Source of the DNA: Myxacorys almedinensis A
GTDB lineage: Bacteria > Cyanobacteriota > Cyanobacteriia > Leptolyngbyales > Leptolyngbyaceae
Direction: 5' to 3'
Length of the DNA: 64,000 nucleotides
Assembly (NCBI RefSeq): GCF_010091945.1
Contig: NZ_WVIE01000018.1
Location: 1-64,000, forward strand
Both the position numbers and the translations under genes were made by a program. The notes under the pieces are model-generated. The model had not been told where the DNA came from. It worked only from the letters and a program-made list of their open reading frames with translations, and did no database searches. This document shows positions 45,879 through 54,725 of this stretch, piece by piece; the stretch's first letter is position 1, and each line of letters opens with the position of its first letter.

Positions 45879-46598
45879 ATGAGTGCTGAAACTGATCCCG
45901 TTAAATTAATGAAACAGCAGGTTGGGTATGCTGCTGCCCAACGAGTTCAATCTGGTTCTATTGTAGGGCTGGGAACTGGTTCCACTACCGCTTACGCCAT
46001 TCAAGCGATCGGCGAACGGCTCCAGTCGGGCGACCTAAAGGATGTAAAAGGGGTGCCAACCTCGTTTCAAGCCATTGTGCTAGCTCGCCAGTATGGAATT
46101 CCTCTGGTGTCGCTCGACGAGATTGATAAGATTGATGTTGCGATCGATGGGGCAGATGAGGTCGATCCGCAAAAGAATTTAATCAAAGGCGGCGGCGCAG
46201 CGCACACTCAGGAAAAGATTGTCGATTGCTTGGCAGATCAATTCATTGTCGTCGTCGATAGTGGAAAGTTGGTCGATCATCTCGGTTCAACCTTTTTACT
46301 GCCAGTAGAAGTGTTGCCGATGGCAGTAACGCCAGTGATGAATGCGATTAGAAAGCTGGGTGGCAGCCCTGAACTGCGGATGGGGGTGAAGAAAGCAGGC
46401 CCCGTCGTGACTGATAACGGTAATTTGGTCGTGGATGTGAAGTACGATCGCATCGACAACCCAAAAGAGTTGGAGCAGACGCTGAACAACATTCCTGGCG
46501 TTTTAGAGAATGGTATTTTTGCCGGAGTAGTGGATGTCGTGTTGATTGGAGAAGTGAAAGACGGTCAACCCATCGTTCGTGACATGGAGCACGTTTGA
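45879..46598 (+). CDS. rpiA: ribose-5-phosphate isomerase A
   Basis: RpiA interconverts ribose 5-phosphate and ribulose 5-phosphate, feeding both the Calvin cycle and the pentose phosphate pathway. The 239-residue protein has [40 protein letters not shown] (catalytic Asp/Glu) and [22 protein letters not shown]. These are diagnostic for RpiA, and the length is standard. Start ATG 45879. Confidence 0.96.
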   Translation: MSAETDPVKLMKQQVGYAAAQRVQSGSIVGLGTGSTTAYAIQAIGERLQSGDLKDVKGVPTSFQAIVLARQYGIPLVSLDEIDKIDVAIDGADEVDPQKNLIKGGGAAHTQEKIVDCLADQFIVVVDSGKLVDHLGSTFLLPVEVLPMAVTPVMNAIRKLGGSPELRMGVKKAGPVVTDNGNLVVDVKYDRIDNPKELEQTLNNIPGVLENGIFAGVVDVVLIGEVKDGQPIVRDMEHV

Positions 46599-46812
46599 GT
46601 TTGGGTTTTGGGCTGAATCCAGGTCAAGCTCGAAACCTAACGCCTTAAGGCAACCGTATCTAGAAATGGCAGATACAGACACGACGAAACGTTAAAAAAG
46701 TCTGCCAAAAGCTAGGTGAATCCCATTTGCCTACACACTATTACATAGTCAGGTTTTTAGCGTCTTTTTCACGACCGAGCCTGCAACCGTTTCATGCTGG
46801 GATTGACCTGCT

Positions 46813-49263
46813 ATGTATCAGCTTATTCAATCGGTATTGCACGATCGCGAGGAAACCCGCGCTTTGCATCAGGTGATTGCTGCTCTCATCGCCGCCGAGG
46901 ATGGAGTTACTGAGCAGATGTCAGCAAGGCATTACTTCCTGCACAACGATATTTTGCGGTGCTTTGAAGCGGGCTGTCAGCAGCAGCAAAAACCCGCCCA
47001 CTTCTACCATTCATCGGCAATCGGGCGGCTGATCCATTGCACCCACGAACTGATCTTGGAAGGAGATGATGTATGGTTTGTGCTGCGACCGTGGATTGGC
47101 AGCCAGCAAATTTGGCGCTTTGATCGTGACCTGACTACCCCTACTCTGATGACACCCAGCGCCTTGCTTGATGCCCGCGATCGCTGGGTAGGTCGCTATC
47201 AGCCTAACTTGGTCGAGCTTGATCTTAGTTCGTTCTACAAAAATGAACCCAGCATCAGCGATCCCCGCAGCATCGGGCAGGGCGTTGCCTTTCTCAATCG
47301 CTATTTAGCCCATCAAGTCTCCGACAATCCTCAATATTGGCTGCAAACCACGTACGATGTCTTGAGCCATCAGGTCTGCGATGGCATTCCATTGATGCTC
47401 AACGATCGCATTCAATCGGGCGAAGAACTGGTGCAGCAGGTTAAAGCTGCGATCAAGTTTTTGGGAACGCGATCGCGCCACGAAGCCTATGAACTGTCTC
47501 ACCCTGAAATGCAAGCGCTAGGCTTTGAGCCAGGATGGGGTAACAGCGCTGGTCGTGCCCAAGAAACCCTAGAGCTACTCGACTACTTCATCACCACCCC
47601 TGAGCCTGCCATTCTAGAAGCGTTTGTAGCCCGCTTTCCTTCTGTCTTTCGAGTCACCCTCGTGTCGATTCACGGCTGGATTGGGCAGCAAAACGTCGTC
47701 TTGGGGCGTCCTGAAACCCTGGGACAAGTGGTTTATGTCCTAGAACAAGCCCGTGCCTTAGAAAAAGCATTGCACGAAGAAATCCGGCTAGCGGGGCTAG
47801 AGTTTTTGGGCATTCAGCCGCACATCGTCATTTTGACGCGCCTGATTCCGAACTGCGAAGGCACCCAGTGTGAACTGCCCGTCGAGCAAGTAGACGGCAC
47901 GCAAAACGCCTGGATTTTGCGGGTTCCATTTCGAGAATTTAACCCCAAGGTCACAGAGAACTGGATCTCTAAGTTTGAGATTGCGCCCTACCTAGAACCC
48001 TTTGCGATCGATGCCGAAGCCGCCTTGGTCAAACATTTGGGAGGTCGCCCAAACCTGATCATTGGCAACTATAGCGATGGCAACCTGGTCGCCTTCTTGC
48101 TATCACGACGGCTAAACGTGACCCACTGCAACATTGCCCACGTTCTGGAAAAACCCAAACATCTATTTAGCAATCTCTATTGGCACGAGTTAGAGCCGCA
48201 ATATCATTTTTCGTCCCAGTTTACCGCCGATCTGATCAGCATGAATGCGGCAGATTTTGTCGTCACGTCGTCTTACCAAGAAATTGTCGGCACGCCCGAT
48301 ACTTTGGGGCAGTACGAGTCTTACAAACATTTCACCATGCCCGGACTCTATCACGTCTTGGATGGCGTGGATTTGTTCAGTCCAAAATTCAATCGCATTC
48401 CGCCCGGAGTCGATGAAGCGGTGTTCTTTCCCTATTCAGACAAGCAGAAGCGCTCAAACGAGTCAGGCATCTGGCTAAATGAGCTAGTGTTTGTTCAAGA
48501 AGAAGAGCGCATTTTGGGCAAGCTCGACGACCCCACAAAGCGACCGATCTTATCCCTCGCGCCGATTACAGTCAGCAAAAATCTGACCGGATTAGTTCAG
48601 TGTTTTGCAGAACATCCAGAATTGCAAGCGCGGTGTAACTTGATTTTAGTCACCAACAAGCTCCAAGTTGACGAAGCCGCAAGCGCGGAGGAAGCTGAGC
48701 AGATTCAAAAACTTCACGGGTTGATTGAGCGCCATCAGTTGCATGGCAAAATTCGCTGGGTTGGCATTCGCCTCAGCGTTCGAGACATGGGCGAGATGTA
48801 TCGAGTGATTGCCGATCGCAGGGGCATTTTCATTCACTTTGCGCTATTTGAAGCCTTTGGACGCACAATTCTCGAAGCGATGGTGTCTGGGTTGCCCACC
48901 TTTGCAACCGAGTTTGGTGGTCCGGCAGAAATTATTGAAGATGATAAATACGGGTTTTTGATCAATCCCACCAATTACAGCGATGCCACCCGAAAAATGA
49001 TCGAATTTCTTGATCGCTGTGATGCCGATCCGTCCTATTGGCAAGAGGTCAGCGATCGCGGCATTCAACGCGTTCACGACGACTACACCTGGCAACTCCA
49101 CACCAAGCAACTGTTGTTATCGACCAAACTTTACAGTTTCTGGAACTACCTCCACCGCAACGATCGCGAATCGCTGTTGCGCTATTTAGAGCTTATCTTT
49201 CATCTCATCTTTAAGCCGAGAGCCGCCACAATCTTAGAAAATCATATGTCTAGAGAACGGTAA
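46813..49263 (+). CDS. divergent sucrose-synthase-like GT4 protein
   Basis: This 816-residue protein aligns along its length with sucrose synthase (sucrose + UDP/ADP to fructose + NDP-glucose). Conserved parts are the donor/fructose region LGQVVYVLEQARALEKAL, His443 in NIAHVLEKPKH, QYHFSSQFTADLISMN, GQYESYKHFTMPGLYHVLDG, and the E-X7-E pair E680/E688 in ALFEAFGRTILEAM with EFGGPAEII. But the nucleotide-binding motif, normally MARLDRVKN, reads LAPITVSKN (P584 at the position of the phosphate-binding arginine; K589 kept), and the following GGD loop reads VTNK. It may be a paralogue with altered donor or no synthase activity. A GH65-phosphoglucomutase gene follows 75 bp downstream. Confidence 0.82.
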   Translation: MYQLIQSVLHDREETRALHQVIAALIAAEDGVTEQMSARHYFLHNDILRCFEAGCQQQQKPAHFYHSSAIGRLIHCTHELILEGDDVWFVLRPWIGSQQIWRFDRDLTTPTLMTPSALLDARDRWVGRYQPNLVELDLSSFYKNEPSISDPRSIGQGVAFLNRYLAHQVSDNPQYWLQTTYDVLSHQVCDGIPLMLNDRIQSGEELVQQVKAAIKFLGTRSRHEAYELSHPEMQALGFEPGWGNSAGRAQETLELLDYFITTPEPAILEAFVARFPSVFRVTLVSIHGWIGQQNVVLGRPETLGQVVYVLEQARALEKALHEEIRLAGLEFLGIQPHIVILTRLIPNCEGTQCELPVEQVDGTQNAWILRVPFREFNPKVTENWISKFEIAPYLEPFAIDAEAALVKHLGGRPNLIIGNYSDGNLVAFLLSRRLNVTHCNIAHVLEKPKHLFSNLYWHELEPQYHFSSQFTADLISMNAADFVVTSSYQEIVGTPDTLGQYESYKHFTMPGLYHVLDGVDLFSPKFNRIPPGVDEAVFFPYSDKQKRSNESGIWLNELVFVQEEERILGKLDDPTKRPILSLAPITVSKNLTGLVQCFAEHPELQARCNLILVTNKLQVDEAASAEEAEQIQKLHGLIERHQLHGKIRWVGIRLSVRDMGEMYRVIADRRGIFIHFALFEAFGRTILEAMVSGLPTFATEFGGPAEIIEDDKYGFLINPTNYSDATRKMIEFLDRCDADPSYWQEVSDRGIQRVHDDYTWQLHTKQLLLSTKLYSFWNYLHRNDRESLLRYLELIFHLIFKPRAATILENHMSRER

Positions 49264-49337
49264 GTCAATTACAATCCCATTGGTTTGTCCCCCGCTCTAC
49301 CCCTGCTTCAGTCCTTCTTCCCCGGAGCTTCTTGCCC

Positions 49338-52268
49338 ATGAATATGTCCGAACGTCCTCATTCCCTCATCTACACAGACTGGACGGTGATCGAGCCGCAT
49401 TTTGACCCCACACTTTTGCACGCTAGAGAAACGGTTTTCACCATTGGCAATGGCTATTTGGGCACGCGCGGCAGTTTTGAGGAAGGTCACCCGCAAGCGA
49501 TGGCTGCCACGTTGATTCATGGGGTGTATGATCACGTTCCGGTAGTGTATACCGAGTTGGTCAACTGCCCCGATTGGTTACCCCTGGTGATCACGATCGA
49601 GGGCGATCGCTTCCGCCTTGATCAAGGAGAGGTGTTGAGCTACGAACGCAGCCTTGATTTACAGCACGGGCGGTTGAGCCGTTCGGTGCGCTGGCGTAGC
49701 CCTGCCGGAAAAACCATCGACCTACACTTTGAGCGGTTTGCGAGTTTTGCCGACCAGCATGTGTTGGCGTTGCGCTGCCAGATCACCCCGGTCGATTTTG
49801 AGGGATCGATCGAGGTGCAGGCAAGCATCAATGGCTATCCTGAAAATCAAGGGTTTAATCATTGGGAGTCGATTGGTCAGGGTGCGACTCGGCATGGAGT
49901 TTGGCTGCGCGTCCGCACTCGTACGTCTCGGATCGAACTGGCGATGGCATCGGGCATGAATTTATCTGGTGCGGAAGGCTCTCCCCAAACGGCAAATGTT
50001 CCAGGATACCCAACGCTACTGACATCGTTTTTTGCATCACCCGATCAAACGGTTACGATTGAGAATGTGATTACGGTCTACACGTCTCGTGATGTGGAAG
50101 CACCAACGCAAGCGGCTCAAACTAAGTTAGCAGATCTGCCCAGTTATGCAGACTTGCGATCGCAGCACGAAGATGCCTGGAAACAAGCCTGGGAAAACAG
50201 TGATATTTTGATCGAAGGCGATGTTAAGTCTCAGCTTGCCGTTCGCTACAATATCTTTCAACTGTTGATCAGCGCTGCAAAGCACGATGATCAGGTCAGC
50301 ATTCCTGCAAAAACCCTATCCGGATTTGGCTATCGCGGACATGTTTTTTGGGATACCGAAATTTTTATTTTGCCTTTTTTCACCTACACTCAGCCTGCTC
50401 TGGCACGAAATCTCCTGACTTACCGCTATCACACCCTAGAGGGTGCGCGGCGCAAGGCGGCTCACTATGGGTTTAAGGGCGCAATGTATTCGTGGGAGAG
50501 CGCCGATACGGGCGATGAAGTCACCCCGCGCTGGGCACTGCCAAACGATCCTTACGCCGAAGATATTCGGATTTGGTGCCGCGATCGCGAAATTCATATC
50601 AGTGCTGACATTGCCTACGCCGCCTGGAACTATTGGCAAGCAACGGGCGACGATGACTGGATGCGCGATTATGGAGCAGAGATTATTCTAGACACGGCTG
50701 TGTTTTGGATGAGCCGTGTCGAGTGGAGCAACCGCCACGAACGCTACGAGATTCGCGAGGTGATTGGCGCAGATGAGTACCATGAACACGACGTAAATAA
50801 CAGCGTGTTTACCAATCGTTTAGCTCAATGGCATTTAGAAAAAGCGATCGCGGTTTACGATTGGTTAAAACAACACCACCCACAACGCTTAAGCGATCTG
50901 GAGAAGAAACTCAAAATCACCCCCGAACGGCGATCGCGATGGCAAGATATTGCCAAAAACCTCTGGATTCTCGACAGTCCATCAGGGTTGATCGAGCAGT
51001 TTGAAGGATTCTTCGATCTCAAAGACATTAACCTCAACGATTACGAGCCTCGCACCAAATCCATTCAAGCCCTGATCGGCATTGAAGAAGGCAACCGTCG
51101 CCAAGTGCTGAAACAGCCCGATGTGCTGATGCTGCTGTATCTGATGCGTCAATCTCAGGAGTTTCCCTACAGCCCAGCCGCTGTCGAGAAAAATTGGGAC
51201 TACTATGCACCGCGCACCGACATCACCTACGGGTCTTCGTTGGGTCCTGCCATTCACTCGATTCTTGCGTCAGACTTGGGGAAATCGGTCGAAGCTTACG
51301 ATCGCTTTATGCAAGCCGCGCTTGTGGATTTAGAAGACACCCGTGGCAACGCATCAGAAGGCATCCACGGCGCATCGGCAGGGGGAATTTGGCAGGTTGT
51401 CGTTTTTGGCTTTGGCGGTATTCAACTTGGCGATCGCCATCCCGTCGCCAACCCCCATCTTCCCCCTGGGTGGAGTCGTCTCAAATTCCGCTTGCACTGG
51501 CGCGGCAAATGGCACGACTTTGACCTCAAACCCAACCCAACCCAACACCTCCCAGCCCCTATGACTCCTCCTCCCCCCTCCTCGCCTCGCCTCCCCATTC
51601 GCGGCGTGATCTTTGATCTCGATGGCGTTCTCACCGATACGGCAGAATACCACTACCGCTCTTGGCAACGCCTCGCCGACGAAGAAGAGCTTCCGTTTGA
51701 TCGAGACGCTAACGAAGCGCTGCGCGGGGTGTCTCGCCGCGAGTCGCTGATGCTGATTGTGGGCGATCGCACCTATTCTGAAGCCCAGCTACACGAGATG
51801 ATGGAGCGCAAAAACGGCTACTATGTGGAACTGATTCAAACCGTTTCCCCCCATGATTTGCTGCCAGGGGCGCTGACGCTATTAGAAGAGTTGAGACAGG
51901 CGGGCATTAAAACCGCGATCGGGTCTGCCAGCAAAAATGCTCGCCCTGTGGTTGAGAAATTGGGGATCGCGGATCAGGTCGATGCGATCGCAGATGGCTA
52001 CAGTGTCGAGCATCCAAAGCCTGCTCCTGATCTTTTCCTGTTTGCCGCCCAAGAACTTGGGCTTGACCCTGGCGAATGTGTGGTGTTTGAGGACGCCGCC
52101 GCCGGGGTAGAAGCGGCTCTAGCGGCGGGTATGTGGGCAGTGGGGCTAGGTCCGGAAGAACGAGTTGGGGCAGCGCATGTTGTCTTGCCCAGTTTGGCTG
52201 ACATGCACTGGAGTGCTGTGCAAGAAAGGGTGCAGCAAGCTTCTCATCAAGAGTGTGCCAATTCATAA
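49338..52268 (+). CDS. GH65 disaccharide phosphorylase fused to beta-phosphoglucomutase
   Basis: This protein of about 976 residues starts at ATG 49338 (CGGAG upstream). Residues ~1-735 are a GH65 inverting phosphorylase of the trehalose/maltose/kojibiose group: FTIGNGYLGTRGSFEE, FWDTEIFILPFFTYTQP, the catalytic acid near E479 in IGADEYHEHDVNN, and the phosphate-site DITYGSSLGPAIHS. A proline-rich linker (TPPPPSSPRLP) leads to a HAD beta-phosphoglucomutase: GVIFDLDGVLTDTAEYHYRSW (nucleophile Asp ~760), GVSRRESLM, IGSASKNARPVVEKLG, EDAAAGVEAALAAG. The fusion would convert an alpha-glucoside to beta-glucose-1-phosphate and then glucose-6-phosphate in one chain. The disaccharide is not identifiable from sequence. 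Confidence 0.92.
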   Translation: MNMSERPHSLIYTDWTVIEPHFDPTLLHARETVFTIGNGYLGTRGSFEEGHPQAMAATLIHGVYDHVPVVYTELVNCPDWLPLVITIEGDRFRLDQGEVLSYERSLDLQHGRLSRSVRWRSPAGKTIDLHFERFASFADQHVLALRCQITPVDFEGSIEVQASINGYPENQGFNHWESIGQGATRHGVWLRVRTRTSRIELAMASGMNLSGAEGSPQTANVPGYPTLLTSFFASPDQTVTIENVITVYTSRDVEAPTQAAQTKLADLPSYADLRSQHEDAWKQAWENSDILIEGDVKSQLAVRYNIFQLLISAAKHDDQVSIPAKTLSGFGYRGHVFWDTEIFILPFFTYTQPALARNLLTYRYHTLEGARRKAAHYGFKGAMYSWESADTGDEVTPRWALPNDPYAEDIRIWCRDREIHISADIAYAAWNYWQATGDDDWMRDYGAEIILDTAVFWMSRVEWSNRHERYEIREVIGADEYHEHDVNNSVFTNRLAQWHLEKAIAVYDWLKQHHPQRLSDLEKKLKITPERRSRWQDIAKNLWILDSPSGLIEQFEGFFDLKDINLNDYEPRTKSIQALIGIEEGNRRQVLKQPDVLMLLYLMRQSQEFPYSPAAVEKNWDYYAPRTDITYGSSLGPAIHSILASDLGKSVEAYDRFMQAALVDLEDTRGNASEGIHGASAGGIWQVVVFGFGGIQLGDRHPVANPHLPPGWSRLKFRLHWRGKWHDFDLKPNPTQHLPAPMTPPPPSSPRLPIRGVIFDLDGVLTDTAEYHYRSWQRLADEEELPFDRDANEALRGVSRRESLMLIVGDRTYSEAQLHEMMERKNGYYVELIQTVSPHDLLPGALTLLEELRQAGIKTAIGSASKNARPVVEKLGIADQVDAIADGYSVEHPKPAPDLFLFAAQELGLDPGECVVFEDAAAGVEAALAAGMWAVGLGPEERVGAAHVVLPSLADMHWSAVQERVQQASHQECANS

Positions 52269-52343
52269 TTTGCCGTGAGTTCGACCGAGTTCCTTGGCTG
52301 CGATCGCAGATCATCTATATCGAACTCAGGTCAGTTTACAAAA

Positions 52344-54047
52344 TCAAGAGGGGGGTTCTCTCAGAAGGCGAGCGATCCAGTGGCTGGCGATCGGCATTCT
52401 CCACCCTGTGCCAAAGGCGCGATCGGTGACTTTCAACCCCGGCGGAGATTGTTTGCGCTTAAATTCAGCAATTCTGACTAACGTTGCTACTCGTTCAACC
52501 ACGTCGGCATCGTGTCCGGCTTGCACAATCTGCGCGATCGCATGGTGGTGATGAATCAATCGATCCAAAATATCGTCTAACACGTCGTAAGATGGCAAAG
52601 AATCTTGATCTTTCTGTCCGGGTCGCAGTTCGGCACTGGGCGCTTTGGTGAGCACGTTGGGCGGAATGGGAGCTTGGTCTTGCTGATTGAGCCATTCACA
52701 GATAGCGTAGACCTTGGTTTTGGGAACGTCTGCGATCGCGGCGAGTCCGCCATTCATATCGCCGTATAAGGTGCAATAGCCGACTGCCACTTCTGACTTG
52801 TTGCCTGTCGAGACCAACAGATGACCAAATTTGTTGGAGATTGCCATTAGCAAGGTGCCGCGAATGCGAGACTGAAGATTTTCTTCCGCTAAACCCACGG
52901 GGGTTTCGGCAAACAGGATGTCTAAGCTGCTGTCATAGCATTCCATCAAGGTTCCAATGGGAAGCGTTTGAGTTGGGATACCAAGGTTTTGCGCCAAGGC
53001 GATCGCATCGTCAATGGAATGATCCGAACTGTAGGGCGACGGCATGAGAACGCCTAGAACCTGTTCTGCGCCCACTGCTGCCGCCGCGATCGCGGCGACC
53101 AACGATGAATCAATTCCACCGCTCAAGCCCAACACGATTTTAGAAAAACCGCACTTTCGCACATAATCACGAACACCCAGAACCAAAGCGGCGTAAAGTT
53201 CTGCGGCTTCAGTCTCAACACAGGGCGCGATCGTACCGGGTAAAAAATCGTGAGTGTGGATATCATATTCAACCACCAGCCAATCGGCTTCAAACCCACG
53301 GGCACGGGCGAGAAGATGCCCAGCGCGATCGCAGACAATGCTGCGTCCATCAAAAATTAAATCATCATTGCCACCCACTTGATTGGCGTAAATCATCGGT
53401 TGATGAAACCGTTTCGCCCCGTGTTGCAGCAACCGTTCTCTCAAGCGTTGTTTACCCACTGTAAATGGTGATGCAGAAAGATTCACTGTAAAATCAACGC
53501 CAGCATTAGCAAGATCGGCAAGGGGATTGAGATCGTAAGTTCGTTTTCCCCAAAATTCCTCATCGTTCCACAAATCTTCGCAAATGGTAACGCCAATGCG
53601 AACGGTAGAAGAATTCCAATCGAGCACGAAATGGTTTGGTTGCTCGCCCGACGCAAAATATCGGTGTTCATCAAACACATCGTAGGTTGGCAGCAAGCGC
53701 TTGTGAAAAACTTGGCGAATCTGCCCGTTCTCAAGTAGAGCCACGCTATTGAATAGCGGTTTTTCGCCCTTTTGGTGCGATCGCGCATTCACTTCAACCG
53801 TTCCAACCAAGACCGCTAACCCCGCAGGAATCGCCTGTGCCAATTTCAGCAGCGTTGTTGCCATCATTTGCACAAAGCTCGGATCGAGCAACAGATCGCG
53901 AGGCGGATAGCCACAGAGCGACAGTTCGGGGGTGAGCAGCAGGCGGATGCCCTCGTCAGCCGCCCGATCAGCCGCCGCCAGAATTTTTTGGGCGTTGCCA
54001 TCGAGATCTCCGATCGTCGGATTGAGTTGTGCGATCGCAATGTTCAT
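52344..54047 (-). CDS. nadE: glutamine-dependent NAD synthetase
   Basis: NadE amidates nicotinate adenine dinucleotide to NAD using ATP and glutamine. The N-terminal carbon-nitrogen hydrolase domain (~1-260) starts MNIAIAQLNPTIGDLDGN with catalytic-type Glu (LLTPELSLCGYPPRDLL), Lys (VFHKRLLPTYDVF) and Cys (VGVTICEDLWNDEE, here IGVTICEDLW). The C-terminal synthetase domain has VLGLSGGIDSSLVAAIAAAAVG and STGNKSEVAVGYCTLYGDMNGG. I chose the second ATG (54047) because AAGGA sits 5 bases before it; the first ATG (54050) is inside the hepT stop overlap. It is the last gene of the NAD operon and is translationally coupled to hepT. Confidence 0.95.
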   Translation of the reverse strand: MNIAIAQLNPTIGDLDGNAQKILAAADRAADEGIRLLLTPELSLCGYPPRDLLLDPSFVQMMATTLLKLAQAIPAGLAVLVGTVEVNARSHQKGEKPLFNSVALLENGQIRQVFHKRLLPTYDVFDEHRYFASGEQPNHFVLDWNSSTVRIGVTICEDLWNDEEFWGKRTYDLNPLADLANAGVDFTVNLSASPFTVGKQRLRERLLQHGAKRFHQPMIYANQVGGNDDLIFDGRSIVCDRAGHLLARARGFEADWLVVEYDIHTHDFLPGTIAPCVETEAAELYAALVLGVRDYVRKCGFSKIVLGLSGGIDSSLVAAIAAAAVGAEQVLGVLMPSPYSSDHSIDDAIALAQNLGIPTQTLPIGTLMECYDSSLDILFAETPVGLAEENLQSRIRGTLLMAISNKFGHLLVSTGNKSEVAVGYCTLYGDMNGGLAAIADVPKTKVYAICEWLNQQDQAPIPPNVLTKAPSAELRPGQKDQDSLPSYDVLDDILDRLIHHHHAIAQIVQAGHDADVVERVATLVRIAEFKRKQSPPGLKVTDRAFGTGWRMPIASHWIARLLREPPS

Positions 54048-54391
54048 CATGATCCTTGGTTTAATTCCTGAAAAATGGCGGTTACTCTAAGCTTCAAATC
54101 AGGTAGATCTGCCTCTACAATTGCCCAAACAACTTCTACATTAATTCGGAAATATTCATGAACTAAAACGTTTCGTAAACCAACGATTTCTACCCAAGGC
54201 AAATCAGGATATTGAGCCTTAAACTCTACTGATAGTGCTCTAGCCGCTTCTCCAATAACTTGAAGATGGTACACAACCCAAGTTTGAATCAGTTCATCTT
54301 GTTCAAAGACTTGTTTCCCTTGCGCTGCATATTGCTCGATCCGACCGATCGCTTCCGAAATATCTAGCCGTCTTTCGCTGTCATTTCTCAT
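54047..54391 (-). CDS. hepT: HEPN-domain toxin HepT (DUF86)
   Basis: HepT-type HEPN toxins are small RNases inactivated by AMPylation of a tyrosine by their MNT partner. The 114-residue protein has the Rx4HxY motif as RNVLVHEYF near residue 75, plus LIQTWVVYHLQVIGEAARALS, which is typical of DUF86. It starts within the stop of the MNT gene (ATGA at 54388-54391). Its own stop overlaps the ATGs of nadE (ATGATG at 54045-54050). All residues of the RNase and target-tyrosine motif are intact, so an active toxin is likely. Confidence 0.92.
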   Translation of the reverse strand: MRNDSERRLDISEAIGRIEQYAAQGKQVFEQDELIQTWVVYHLQVIGEAARALSVEFKAQYPDLPWVEIVGLRNVLVHEYFRINVEVVWAIVEADLPDLKLRVTAIFQELNQGS

Positions 54392-54678
54392 AGAGAGACT
54401 GCCTCTTTTAAAACCCGTTCTCGGATTCGATCTTTCAATCCTCCATCTGTTGCAACATCCACTTTACGTCCTAGCAAATCTTCTAAATCTAGAATTAGCC
54501 CGACCGGGAACCAAGAACTGCGATTTTCACCCATCTCGACTAGAAAATCGATATCGCTATCGGCTCGTGCTTCGCCTCGTGCCACGGAACCAAATACTCG
54601 CACGTTGTAGGCTCCGTGTTGGGCTGCAATCGCTAATATTTCTTCTCGTTTATCGGCTAATAATTCGTCGATTCCCAT
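54388..54678 (-). CDS. mntA: MNT-domain nucleotidyltransferase antitoxin MntA
   Basis: MntA-type minimal nucleotidyltransferases transfer AMP groups from ATP to the tyrosine of HepT, switching it off. The 96-residue protein shows VFGSVARGEARADSDIDFLVEMG (the GSxxRG-x-SDxD signature) and a third acidic position in GRKVDVATDGGL. GGAG lies 8 bases before the ATG at 54678. It overlaps hepT by four bases. It lies 47 bp downstream of the NrtR-like regulator, and an inverted repeat (54700-54715) sits in that gap. Confidence 0.92.
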   Translation of the reverse strand: MGIDELLADKREEILAIAAQHGAYNVRVFGSVARGEARADSDIDFLVEMGENRSSWFPVGLILDLEDLLGRKVDVATDGGLKDRIRERVLKEAVSL

Positions 54679-54699
54679 GGTGGTTTCTCCGTGAGAGAG

Positions 54700-54715
54700 A
54701 CACGCTGTATCGTGT
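54700..54715. promoter_or_regulatory. inverted repeat upstream of mntA
   Basis: ACACG and CGTGT flank a 6-base centre (54700-54715), 22 bp before the mntA ATG and 10 bp after the regulator stop. It could be an operator for toxin-antitoxin autoregulation or a small RNA hairpin between cistrons. The arms are short. Confidence 0.4.
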
Positions 54716-54725
54716 TTCTACCTGT

